Source: Deltaproteobacteria bacterium (GTDB lineage Bacteria; Desulfobacterota; Desulfobacteria; Desulfobacterales; ETH-SRB1). Taken from it: a stretch of 36,321 bases of DNA. The translations under genes and the position numbers were made by a program. The notes beneath the pieces are model-generated. The model was not told the origin of the DNA and did not search any database. It saw only the letters and a program-made list of their open reading frames with translations. The stretch is taken from NCBI GenBank assembly GCA_030272815.1, contig JAJSZT010000032.1, positions 1-36,321 on the forward strand. Reading direction: 5' to 3'. The stretch's first letter is position 1. The number at the start of each line of letters is the position of its first letter. This document shows, piece by piece, positions 24,010-31,290 of the stretch.

Positions 24010-25179
24010 ATGACGACCACGAGCAACATAAACCTTGTTCTTGTTGATGATGAGGCCGATTTTCGGCAGACCCTTGCCAAGCGCCTTGTATGGAGGGACA
24101 TAGTCCCGAGAGAGGCGGGAAGCGGGGAGGAGTGTTTATCGATCCTTGCGAAGGAACCTGCGGACGTGGTGATTCTGGATGTCAAGATGCCCGGCATGAA
24201 CGGGATAGAAGTCCTTGGTCATATCAAAAAAGAATATCCCAAGACAGAGGTTATACTCCTGACCGGGCATGCAAGCACCCAGGACGGCGTTGAAGGGATG
24301 AAGTGTGGGGCCTTTGATTATCTGAATAAGCCTGTAGAGCTCGAACATCTCCTTGGGAAGATAAAACAGGCCCACGAAAAGATCAGGCGAGACGAAAAGA
24401 TCAAAGTAAGTGAAGAGAAACTCAGAGAGGCAAAATTCAGGGCTCAGATGGGGCAGCAGATGATAGCCGCTGAAAGGCTCGCTTCTTTGGGAACATTGGC
24501 GGCAGGAGTCGCGCATGAAATCAATAACCCCCTGGCGATCATGACTGAAGCGGTCGGCTGGATGAATCTGATTCTGAAAAAAGAAGAAACGGCTCAGATG
24601 CCTCGAAAGCAGGATTTTGAGCTGGCCCTGCAGAAAATACAAAGCAGCATTGAAAGAGCGAGAAGAATCACGCATCAGCTTCTTGGGGCTGCAAGAAAAG
24701 ATGATTCGGTCCTGGCAGATGTGGATCTCAAGAGACTGGTCGACGAAGCCATTGCACTGGTAAGCAGGGAAGCAAAAAACAAAGATGTTGAAATTGTGCA
24801 GGAAATGGATCCTTCTGCAGGCATTATTTCCAGCTATCTTTACCAGTTGAGACAGGTTATGATCAATCTTTTGACCAATGCCATTCATGCTACCGGGTCT
24901 GGCGGCAAGATTACCGTAATCCTCGAGGGTATGGATGATAGCATAAAGCTGACAGTGCGGGACACTGGCAAAGGCATCCCCAAAGAGCATATAGAAACGG
25001 TATTTGAACCATTTTTTACTACCAAATCTCCGGGTGAAGGTACTGGTCTTGGCCTGTTTGTGACTCGCGGCATTGTTGAAAAACTCGGAGGAACCGTAGA
25101 AGCGGAAAGCCGGCTCGGCGAGGGGGCAAGCTTTTATGTCGTTTTGCCCAAACAGCACAAATTGCTCAACTTAGGATAA
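24010..25179 (+). CDS. Receiver-histidine kinase hybrid (soluble, ZraS/NtrB-like core)
   Basis: A 389-residue cytoplasmic kinase. The N-terminal receiver has VLVDDEAD, Asp57 in VVILDVKMPGMN and Lys107 in LNKPV. A linker coiled coil (about 120-155) leads to a HisKA domain with His169 in AAGVAHEINNPLAIM. The HATPase has NLLTNAIHATGSGG, VRDTGKGIP, FEPFFTTK and GEGTGLGLFV. No transmembrane segment is present, so it probably receives its signal through the receiver (a reversed-order hybrid). The ATG at 24010 lies 11 bases after GGAGG; a GTG at 23992 is an alternative. The following gene starts 11 bases after the stop. Confidence 0.88.
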   Translation: MTTTSNINLVLVDDEADFRQTLAKRLVWRDIVPREAGSGEECLSILAKEPADVVILDVKMPGMNGIEVLGHIKKEYPKTEVILLTGHASTQDGVEGMKCGAFDYLNKPVELEHLLGKIKQAHEKIRRDEKIKVSEEKLREAKFRAQMGQQMIAAERLASLGTLAAGVAHEINNPLAIMTEAVGWMNLILKKEETAQMPRKQDFELALQKIQSSIERARRITHQLLGAARKDDSVLADVDLKRLVDEAIALVSREAKNKDVEIVQEMDPSAGIISSYLYQLRQVMINLLTNAIHATGSGGKITVILEGMDDSIKLTVRDTGKGIPKEHIETVFEPFFTTKSPGEGTGLGLFVTRGIVEKLGGTVEAESRLGEGASFYVVLPKQHKLLNLG

Positions 25180-25189
25180 AGGAAAAAGA

Positions 25190-26182
25190 GTGTTGGCGAA
25201 GATTTTGGTGGCAAATGATGAGGAGCACATGCTCAAGCTCTTCAGTCGGTTCTGCAAGCGGATACTGGAATATCTGCTTATATCCGTCATCGCATTCTCT
25301 TTGCTGATTCTTAAGCCCATCGCCCTTGAGGGGGCCAAACAGAGCGTCTATATGGATAATGACGCCCACTTTGCTATTGTGATTCCCACGGGCTTTGAAA
25401 AGATGCCGGAGAATCGGCTTCCCGCTGGTTTCCCTGATCATCCGGGATATCGGAAGTGGTACGAAGACGCCATAAAACAGTATGATACGACCTTTGTCTG
25501 CCGGGATCGTGAGAATGAGACAGGCAGAGGAGATAATAGACTTGTATTCATAGGTATCAAGACTTACAAGCATGAGAAAAAGCGCCTCAAGGTCTTCACG
25601 GATTATCTTACGATAGATGAATTCTTTAGTCGGAAACAGATCAAGCAATTCAGCAATTTCATAAAAAAGAGACTTGTCGAAAAAGGGGCCAAGGATGTCA
25701 TCGTGGAACCCTCGATTTTGTATAAAGGCCAAAACAGCTTCGGTTTTGCTTGCAGCTACATGCTCCCGGAGGGAGACGAAGCAAAGGAATTCCACAGGGT
25801 CTTTTTGGGACAAACCTGCCTGGTCTATCTTGACCTTTATCTGTATGCCGCGGGTGATTCCGCCCCATACATAGAGACGTTTCGAAATGTGGCCAGTTCT
25901 CTGGAGTTTGAACAGGGCTTTGAGGCAAAAAACTCATACGTTGACGCCAGTGTGAAGAAAGTCGGGTCGTATGAGATCTTCGGTATCGGACTCTACAAGA
26001 TCGGAGAGACCCTGATACACATTGTATTGATCATATTTCTTTTCAACCTGGCGCTTGACTATTTTATTAATCCGAGAAAGAGACGTTACAAAGTAGAATT
26101 CATTCTAAGAAACAAGAAAAAAGTGAGGATTGCAACAGTCCCGGCAGGGATATTGTTGTACCTGTTTTGCAGTTATTGCTGA
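25190..26182 (+). CDS. Membrane protein with a receiver-like N-terminal remnant
   Basis: A 330-residue protein from a GTG start (GGA repeats just upstream). Residues 1-20 read LAKILVANDEEHMLKLFSR, which is the first strand and helix of a response-regulator receiver (normally VVDDEEHM), with the first acidic residue changed to Asn. The sequence then switches to a transmembrane segment (about 25-46), an extracytoplasmic domain (about 50-270) of unknown family, and a second transmembrane segment (about 277-297). A basic tail and a final hydrophobic end follow. The neighbouring genes encode receivers, so the simplest reading is deletion of most of a third receiver gene that fused its start to a membrane-protein gene. 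The function of the extracytoplasmic domain is unknown. Confidence 0.7.
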   Translation: MLAKILVANDEEHMLKLFSRFCKRILEYLLISVIAFSLLILKPIALEGAKQSVYMDNDAHFAIVIPTGFEKMPENRLPAGFPDHPGYRKWYEDAIKQYDTTFVCRDRENETGRGDNRLVFIGIKTYKHEKKRLKVFTDYLTIDEFFSRKQIKQFSNFIKKRLVEKGAKDVIVEPSILYKGQNSFGFACSYMLPEGDEAKEFHRVFLGQTCLVYLDLYLYAAGDSAPYIETFRNVASSLEFEQGFEAKNSYVDASVKKVGSYEIFGIGLYKIGETLIHIVLIIFLFNLALDYFINPRKRRYKVEFILRNKKKVRIATVPAGILLYLFCSYC

Positions 26183-26199
26183 AACCAATAACTACATGG

Positions 26200-26604
26200 T
26201 CATCTCCCCTTTGCATAAATTATTCTATACCGCCAGGAAATCGTTCCGAATGGTTGTCTTGCGCTTGAAAGGTCAACGTACTCAACTATATCCCTTGCCT
26301 GTCCAGGAGGAACATCGAGCCAGATGACCTTGTCCCGTTGCTCGATGATATTGCCGTCTGCATAGTCGAGGAGAGTTATCTCCAACGCCATTTCCGTGAG
26401 AGCAAGCTCTGTTGATCTGTTTATGACTCTTCCCACTATTCTATGGGAGAACGCGCATGGGGGCAAGAGTCTGAAGCCAACCAACTCGATTTCAGTGATC
26501 GATATTCTATGCTCTCTGCCAAAAGGCAAAAAGGAACTCGCTCCCCTGAAGAATATTGCCAGTACAATCAGAAAGATGATAAGTATGATCCATCCTAAGC
26601 TCAT
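26200..26604 (-). CDS. Single-pass membrane protein with extracytoplasmic beta domain
   Basis: About 134 residues beginning MSLGWIILIIFLIVLAIFF, a clear transmembrane anchor. A domain follows with HRIVGRVINRSTELALTEMA and VIWLDVPPGQARDI, which resembles FxLYD-type or similar beta-sandwich folds in prokaryotic membrane proteins. I recognise no function. The frame is open upstream to an ATG at 26670, but those 22 residues resemble a DNA methyltransferase motif (separate entry). I therefore prefer the ATG at 26604, whose nearest Shine-Dalgarno-like element (GAGG) is rather distant. It is convergent with the preceding membrane-protein gene, 17 bases apart. Confidence 0.6.
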   Translation of the reverse strand: MSLGWIILIIFLIVLAIFFRGASSFLPFGREHRISITEIELVGFRLLPPCAFSHRIVGRVINRSTELALTEMALEITLLDYADGNIIEQRDKVIWLDVPPGQARDIVEYVDLSSARQPFGTISWRYRIIYAKGR

Positions 26605-26715
26605 CTTACTATGTCCTCGCCCGCTGCCGCAGGTGGAATCGACGACAAGGTCGCCGGGGTCTGCGGTCATGAGATGGATTTTGAAATATCTTTTCTGAGT
26701 GACTTGATTTCTTTT
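26605..26715 (-). pseudogene. DNA methyltransferase motif remnant
   Basis: In the frame leading into the membrane protein, the residues HLMTADPGDLVVDSTCGSG match the S-adenosylmethionine motif of N4/N6 DNA methyltransferases (usually PGDLVLDPTCGSGTT). After GSG the sequence departs from the family within a few residues. About 30 residues are recognisable, so it is a scrap joined to the downstream gene. This is judged from motif memory only. Confidence 0.45.
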
Positions 26716-26893
26716 TGAACATCCAGTTTCTCAAAACCTTTTCCCGCCCATATTCCTTTCATATGGATATTTTTCCTTCCCTCCCTCTTGTCGCGCGATA
26801 GTAGAAAACCAACAAAATCATTTACTTCATCCAGTTTGGAAACTGGAAGCCGTGATAGCTTTCTTTTTATTTCAACTAATTTTTAGTGTGCAT
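26667..26893 (-). pseudogene. Frameshifted antitoxin-like gene
   Basis: Seventy-one residues in one frame (26882-26667) contain LVEIKRKLSRLPVSKLDEVN, DFVGFLLSR, LKGIW-like MKGIWAGKGFEKLD and KEIKSLRKDISKSIS. This is the pattern of small antitoxin-like proteins that usually precede PIN-domain toxins. No start codon exists in that frame because TAA lies just upstream. An ATG at 26893 (MHTK) is in the neighbouring frame and would join by a one-base change in an A-run. The TGA overlaps the ATG at 26670 by ATGA, the place where a toxin gene normally starts; the toxin is missing. Confidence 0.55.
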
Positions 26894-26963
26894 AAAAACC
26901 GGTTGTTTCCACATCCAGCGCTACATAATGATTAGTTGAGTTTAGACGGTTTTGCAATAGCAT
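26883..26963 (-). pseudogene. DnaQ-like exonuclease N-terminal remnant
   Basis: A 26-codon frame from ATG 26963 contains HYVALDVETTGF, the ExoI motif (DxE) of DEDDh 3'-5' exonucleases, then ends at TAA 26883. Nothing further of the exonuclease is visible. The fragment abuts the frameshifted antitoxin-like gene. Confidence 0.4.
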
Positions 26964-27021
26964 TTTAATGCTTAATGCGAAGCAAAAGTTCATATAACCA
27001 GTGCTTTTTTTGAATCCCTAA

Positions 27022-27534
27022 TTGTTCAACAGTATCGCTCACAGCTTTTGCGGGCATAAGACCGGAAACCATGAAGCATACGCGGGTGTTGATAAAGGTT
27101 TGTTATTTACAAAGCAGGCTGGTTTTAAAATGCTTTCGTATGAGGGAGTCAAAGCTGGCGGCATCATCAATATCGTGGGAGTGGACGATCCGGCGGTATC
27201 AATACGTCTCAAGATAAACCCGCCCGCCGAGGAGGCTGTTCTGCAACACTATCCCAAAAAAGAGTTTACACTGCTCTTAAAACACCGGCCAAAAGTGATT
27301 CCAGCGTCGGTGCAATGGTTTGACCTGCAATTATCAGGGCATACCCATGGGGGGCAAATATTTCCGTTCAATCTGGTAACCAGATTAGTGTATCCCGCCA
27401 AAACAGGCCTGTCGCAAGTAGGTCATGAAACGTGGCTCTATGTAAATCGCGGTATAGGGACATGGGGTCCTCCAATTCGTTTCCTGGTTCCACCGGAACT
27501 GACCGTCATCGAGTTGCGTCCCGCGATGGATTGA
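27022..27534 (+). pseudogene. C-terminal part of a calcineurin-like metallophosphoesterase
   Basis: The 170-residue frame contains TGNHEAYAGV (the GNHE metal motif) and LQLSGHTHGGQIFPF (the GHTHGGQ metal motif), then a typical C-terminus (YVNRGIGTWGPPIRFLVPPE). Family members of the YaeI/YkuE type are about 280-370 residues. They begin with transmembrane segments and carry the first two metal motifs (DxH and GDxxD), which are missing here. The sequence just before GNHE (SIAHSFCGHK) does not resemble the family (usually GVFAVTGNHE), so homology starts at about 27055. The gene is 5'-truncated and probably inactive. Confidence 0.75.
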
Positions 27535-27559
27535 TACCTGAATTTTGCAAGCGTCGAGT

Positions 27560-27605
27560 TTGCTGAAGATACAAGGCGGCAAGGACGAAGACGTAGTATG
27601 CTACT
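27560..27605. repeat. Hairpin repeat GGCAAGGAC ... GTCCTTGCC
   Basis: Perfect nine-base arms plus a GTAG/CTAC inner stem flank the centre. This is a REP-like palindrome between the metallophosphoesterase remnant and mqnD. The rest of 27535-27785 is AT-rich with no gene. Confidence 0.5.
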
Positions 27606-27785
27606 TCAAGTCCTTGCCAACACAGTAGATTCGGTAAAATCGGCGCTCCCATCGGGTGCCAAATTTTGAAAACAATTTTAATATTGATTTTTCACAATTA
27701 AGTAATATTTTCGGAATATAAAACCATTCCTAACTGATTGAACCTTAAAAGTAATTCTTTCCTTTCAAAAATTGGCATGCAAGAT

Positions 27786-28622
27786 TCAGGTGATAAATAA
27801 TGGCGAGTTACTTTCAGGTAGCATTTTATTATCCCGCGCCATTCTAAATAGCGTGTTAACTGCTTCTTCCCCTTCTTTCCCTAAACTCAGGGTAAAATCA
27901 TTAACATAAAGGTCTATATGCTGACGGATTACAGTTGAAGACATTTCCTGCGCATATTTTTTAATATAATTATCTGCTTCATTTCTATGATTAAAGGAAT
28001 ATTCCACGCTTGATCGTATTAAATCTTCTATCTTTCTTGTGATCGAAGATGTTATATCCCTTCGAATAGCAATACCTCCCAGGGGAACTGGAAGTGATGT
28101 TTTTTCTTCCCACCACTCTCCCAGGTCAATAACTCTGACAAGTCCATATTCTTCATAGGTAAACCTGCCTTCATGAATTATAACACCGCAGTCGTATTCA
28201 TCCTTTTGTATTGCCGGCATTATCTTTTCAAAAGGCATTGGAACTGCTTCAGGATTTTTGGAAAGATAAAGACCAAGCAACATGCATGCTGTGGTCCACA
28301 TGCCGGGCACAGCTATTTTTGTTGAAGAAAACTGTTCAATGTCAAATCCGGGTTTTGCTACTAAAAGAGGGCCGCAACCTCTTCCAAGCGCTGCACCGCT
28401 TCTAAGAAGACCATATTCTTCGATAAGATGACCGATGGCGGCAAAAGACAATTTTGAAGTATCATAAACCCCTGCCCTTGCATGCTGATTCAGTGTCTCT
28501 ACATCTGCGAGTTTGATTTCAAATTTAAGTTCGCCGCAGTCAATCGCATTGTGAGCAAGCGCATAAAAAATAAAGGTGTCATTTGGACAGGTTGAGTAGG
28601 CGAGTTTTAATTTTTTATCCAT
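27786..28622 (-). CDS. mqnD: 1,4-dihydroxy-6-naphthoate synthase (futalosine menaquinone pathway)
   Basis: A 278-residue protein with the MqnD pattern: KLKLAYSTCPNDTFIFYAL at the N-terminus, VETLNQHARAG, DTSKLSFAAIGHL, GAALGRGCGPLLV, DCGVIIHEGRFTYEEYG and LPVPLGGIAIRRDI. It converts cyclic dehypoxanthine futalosine to 1,4-dihydroxy-6-naphthoate in menaquinone synthesis. This route is common in delta- and epsilon-type bacteria and replaces the classical Men pathway. I use the ATG at 28622; a TTG at 28643 is in frame but unlikely. No other mqn gene is in the window, so the pathway genes are dispersed. Confidence 0.9.
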   Translation of the reverse strand: MDKKLKLAYSTCPNDTFIFYALAHNAIDCGELKFEIKLADVETLNQHARAGVYDTSKLSFAAIGHLIEEYGLLRSGAALGRGCGPLLVAKPGFDIEQFSSTKIAVPGMWTTACMLLGLYLSKNPEAVPMPFEKIMPAIQKDEYDCGVIIHEGRFTYEEYGLVRVIDLGEWWEEKTSLPVPLGGIAIRRDITSSITRKIEDLIRSSVEYSFNHRNEADNYIKKYAQEMSSTVIRQHIDLYVNDFTLSLGKEGEEAVNTLFRMARDNKMLPESNSPLFIT

Positions 28623-28724
28623 GTAGTTAATACCAGCTTGCAAAATCGTTCATAAACTTTTTGAAACCTATTGTGATGTTCTATTTTTTTGTTTTGAACT
28701 TTGAGATCTTCCGGCTTGTCCGGG

Positions 28725-29423
28725 TTAGGCCTTCATGATTTTTATGATTCGTTCATCCAGGCAAGAACGCAGAAAGGTATTCATCAGCTTCTGATCACCA
28801 GATTCGTAAAAAGCCAGCATCAGTTGATTAAATTCCAACTGTCTCTTGGCAGGAAGATTGATCGCAGGATACCCGGCAGTCAACAATAGCCCGTTCATAA
28901 TGAAACGTCCCATGCGTTTGTTTACATCATAAAAAAATTGACATCGAGCCATCGTAAGAAATAAGAAGATCGCCCGATCATAAATATCCGGTATTTTATA
29001 GTCTTGAGCCACCATATTATCAAATAAAGCAGGCAGCATAACGGCTTCCGGTGGCATATACTCAGTGCCTGCAATAGTAACCCCGCCAGAACGGAATTTG
29101 CCACATTCCAAAGTTTCTTCTTTGCCTGCTATTTGATGAAGTTCACATGCTTTTTCAGCCGTGACTTCAAACCGGCCTTTTTCAATCCATTCAAATAAAG
29201 CACGCCATGCTTTACCCTGGTTTACAGCAATTTGCTGATCAGATATCTTATGTCCGCCAATTGTTACCCCATCTAATAGCGTTTGGATTTCCGGCAGGGT
29301 AAAATTGATGCCTTCCAGGTTTACTGCATCAAAAACCAGCTCAGCTAATTGGCGTTTAGCAAGCATCAAAGCTTTAGCCTGATCAGGCTTCATATTCCAC
29401 TGGTTATCTTTCACTTTTATCAT
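28725..29423 (-). CDS. Fic-domain protein with Gln in place of the catalytic His
   Basis: A 232-residue Fic-fold protein. The signature HxFx(D/E)(G/A)N(G/K)RxxR appears as QFFYDVNKRMGR (residues 162-173). The catalytic His is Gln162 and the usual small residue is Val167, while Asp166, Asn168, Arg170 and Arg173 are kept. Near the N-terminus, AVNLEGI (33-39) resembles the inhibitory helix S/T-xxx-E-G with Ala for Ser/Thr. Fic enzymes normally AMPylate or otherwise modify hydroxyl groups using a nucleotide; without His, transfer is unlikely. The protein may be a regulatory or alternative-chemistry Fic. It could be a toxin-antitoxin remnant. The start is the ATG at 29423. Confidence 0.82.
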   Translation of the reverse strand: MIKVKDNQWNMKPDQAKALMLAKRQLAELVFDAVNLEGINFTLPEIQTLLDGVTIGGHKISDQQIAVNQGKAWRALFEWIEKGRFEVTAEKACELHQIAGKEETLECGKFRSGGVTIAGTEYMPPEAVMLPALFDNMVAQDYKIPDIYDRAIFLFLTMARCQFFYDVNKRMGRFIMNGLLLTAGYPAINLPAKRQLEFNQLMLAFYESGDQKLMNTFLRSCLDERIIKIMKA

Positions 29424-29439
29424 TTGTATTTTATTATTA

Positions 29440-29611
29440 GTGACTACTCACGTAGTCAGGCTGAAGCTGTTTAGACTGAAGGCTGAAGGGGTCAGAAGAG
29501 TACGATTGCCGTACTTTAGCGGAAACATCTGATTCTTGCACCAAACATGGCTTCAAAATGCGCTTTTCCCTATCAGTCTTCAGCCTTCAGCCTATCCACC
29601 TGAGTAGTTAC
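29440..29611. repeat. Palindromic repeat related to the tupA-tupB repeat
   Basis: The ends GTGACTACTCA and TGAGTAGTTAC are inverted relative to each other, and both sides contain GGCTGAAG/CTTCAGCC units. The right arm, read on the minus strand (GTAACTACTCAGGTGGATAG then GCTGAAGGCTGAAG), is almost identical to 8877-8910 between tupB and tupA, with one base inserted or deleted. Confidence 0.7.
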
Positions 29612-29738
29612 TATTATTATTCATTATAAGTGACGGCTTCGTAAAAAGCTATATTATGCTGCTTCGCGGCACTGTAACCGAAAATAACTTGTCAGTTATA
29701 TCAAAAGGTTATGTGATTTAGTTATTTAAAAGTCTGTC

Positions 29739-29758
29739 ATTCCCGCGAAAGCGGGAAT
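29739..29758. repeat. REP-type hairpin ATTCCCGC-GAAA-GCGGGAAT
   Basis: A perfect eight-base-pair hairpin with a GAAA tetraloop, preceded by GTC as in the widespread bacterial palindromic repeat. It is intergenic, with AT-rich flanks. Confidence 0.75.
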
Positions 29759-29821
29759 ACAGAGAATAATCGCAAAATATAATTTACCCGAACTTTTTGA
29801 GAAGTTACGCATTTGTTTTAA

Positions 29822-30069
29822 TAATTAGTGTCTGGACGAAAACTCAAAACACCTGAAATTATAGTCAGTTGGATGCTATTCTCAAATCGAAGATTTTTAG
29901 CAGTTAGCTTTTAGCAATTAGCCTTTAGCTTAAAAAATCAAACAGATAACATTCAGCTAATAGCTAAGAGCTAATGGCTAATAGCTTTTTTACAAATCTT
30001 CACATCGGTAAATAAGCTGAACCTATTGCCAGTGTTGAAAAAAAATACTTTTCGGACAGACACTAATTA
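29822..30069. mobile_element. MITE-like element with TAATTAGTGTCTG terminal inverted repeats
   Basis: TAATTAGTGTCTG at 29822-29834 is repeated inverted at 30057-30069. The match continues as CGAAAA after a two-base mismatch. Inside lies a second, older-looking palindrome made of TTAGC/GCTAA units (about 29895-29985). The 248-base unit has no coding capacity and fits a non-autonomous element or stable dispersed repeat. Together with the neighbouring repeats it fills the roughly 860-base gene-free gap from 29424 to 30293. Confidence 0.7.
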
Positions 30070-30243
30070 GTCCAACATGAAATATACGGCCTAAAATCTG
30101 TATTTTTTACAGCATATACCACAAAATAGCTCGAATTAGGATAAAAAAAAACAAATTATGTGTTTTTTAAAACAACTTCATCTGTCCTGATGCATCGGCT
30201 TTCTGGACGTCCCGCACTTCCCAATTCTTCTGTTCACATTTTC

Positions 30244-30285
30244 TTGAATAGTTCATCTATCCGTGTTAATTAATTTTAAAGGAGG
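30244..30285 (+). promoter_or_regulatory. Promoter and strong ribosome binding site of the TumE cassette
   Basis: TTGAAT (30244-30249), a 17-base spacer and TAATTA (30267-30272) form a plausible sigma-70 promoter. AGGAGG (30280-30285), continuing as TGAT, is an unusually complete Shine-Dalgarno eight bases before the ATG at 30294. The strong site suits an antitoxin made in excess. Confidence 0.55.
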
Positions 30286-30293
30286 TGATTAGA

Positions 30294-30587
30294 ATGAGTC
30301 AAGTAATGTTAAAGTCGCCACGTGGAGAAGCAATAGAACCTTTGGTTGTTTCCGCCTTGGAAGCGAAAAAAAACGAGATATTGACTGGTATCATGAAAAC
30401 TAAGCAAAAATTATCCATTTTTGAGAAAACGTTCAGACTCTCTACAAGTGATTTTATGATAAGGGGTCATCAAGAGATATCTCAAATTTCCGAGATGGAC
30501 GCGATAGAGTGGTTGGGGGAGCATGAAACACTCAAGAAACTACAAGAAAAGCTGTCCCGCCTTCAGGAGATCGAAGTTTGTACGTAA
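30294..30587 (+). CDS. Small coiled-coil protein, probable antitoxin partner of TumE
   Basis: Ninety-seven residues, mostly helical and charged, with a C-terminal coiled coil (HETLKKLQEKLSRLQEIEV). It begins MSQVMLKSPRGEAIEPLV and has a very strong Shine-Dalgarno. Its last ten bases overlap the TumE-like gene. Position and overlap suggest the neutralising partner in a toxin-antitoxin pair; I recognise no DNA-binding domain. An in-frame GTG at 30285 lies inside the Shine-Dalgarno and is rejected as start. Confidence 0.7.
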   Translation: MSQVMLKSPRGEAIEPLVVSALEAKKNEILTGIMKTKQKLSIFEKTFRLSTSDFMIRGHQEISQISEMDAIEWLGEHETLKKLQEKLSRLQEIEVCT

Positions 30588-30958
30588 CTGAGTACTTCCG
30601 TCACATAGACCAAGTTGTTTCAGGCTGTCCCGCAATTATTTCCAAGGAACTTTTATTCGACGGGCGGACCAAATACATAGGCTTGGTAAAGGGGATGCTG
30701 ACTTTTGGAGATGGCTCAGAGTTGCACTTCAAGGAATTCATTGACACCGAGGCTGGCATAGCAAAGTACAAAGATGGCTATCATTATCAGAAGGGTGACA
30801 GTTTGATATTCCGATACGACAACCATCCGTATCCTGCGAAAAAAGATATTCCTTCCTGTCATAAACATGTTTCTCATGAAGAGAATATTATTCCTGCCTC
30901 AATCCCTGATTTGGAAGACGTTCTAAAAGAAGTGATAATGTATCTGCCTATAGCGTGA
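30578..30958 (+). CDS. tumE: TumE-family (DUF6516-like) toxin
   Basis: A 126-residue protein from a TTG start overlapping the upstream gene. The order of motifs fits the TumE/DUF6516 family: EYFRHIDQVV, KYIGLVKGMLTFGDGSELHF, KEFIDTEAG, YHYQKGDSLIFRYDNHPYP, HKHV and IPDLEDVLKEV. Members are annotated as toxins paired with a small antitoxin; the mechanism is not certain to me. The conserved GSELHF, RYDN and HKH residues are all present, so the gene looks intact. Its stop overlaps the next start (GTGA). Confidence 0.78.
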   Translation: MYVTEYFRHIDQVVSGCPAIISKELLFDGRTKYIGLVKGMLTFGDGSELHFKEFIDTEAGIAKYKDGYHYQKGDSLIFRYDNHPYPAKKDIPSCHKHVSHEENIIPASIPDLEDVLKEVIMYLPIA

Positions 30959-31197
30959 CTATCCCGAAGATCATTCGCCATAGGAAAAAGGTACATATCA
31001 CACTTGATATTGCGGAAGAACTGGTCAATGACATCGATCAGTCCTGGGCATTCAAAAACAGAGCCATTAAAACGATGAAAAAGATGTTCAGAAGCTCAGC
31101 CGTTTCTGCAACGGAGAGAAATCTTCCCATTTTTTCGGTGGAGAACAAGCGGGCCAAGCCTCTCTCACCTAACTTCTGCTTGCTCTACCCATACTGA
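30955..31197 (+). CDS. Third small gene of the TumE cassette, unknown function
   Basis: Eighty residues from a GTG overlapping the tumE stop by four bases, which implies coupling. The first half is hydrophilic and ordered-looking (KIIRHRKKVHITLDIAEELV, NDIDQSWAFKNRAIK). The second half (after about residue 48) looks less protein-like, so the gene could be a 3'-damaged longer one. I do not recognise the family. Confidence 0.45.
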   Translation: MTIPKIIRHRKKVHITLDIAEELVNDIDQSWAFKNRAIKTMKKMFRSSAVSATERNLPIFSVENKRAKPLSPNFCLLYPY

Positions 31198-31290
31198 TTT
31201 TGCTAAATGACAGTAGCTTAATTGTCAAACATTAATTCACAATTCAAGCTTTGACACCGAGCCCTTACTTTGTCAAGAATGAAGACCTGG

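Noticed and set aside
24136-25158. 340-codon minus-strand frame opposite the receiver-kinase gene
   Set aside because: It is an antisense shadow: the plus strand encodes a full receiver, HisKA and HATPase with all motifs, while the minus frame has none.
27770-27790. TTGGCATGCAAG as a sigma-54 box
   Set aside because: The -12 GC is absent at the required spacing and no suitable gene follows in that direction.
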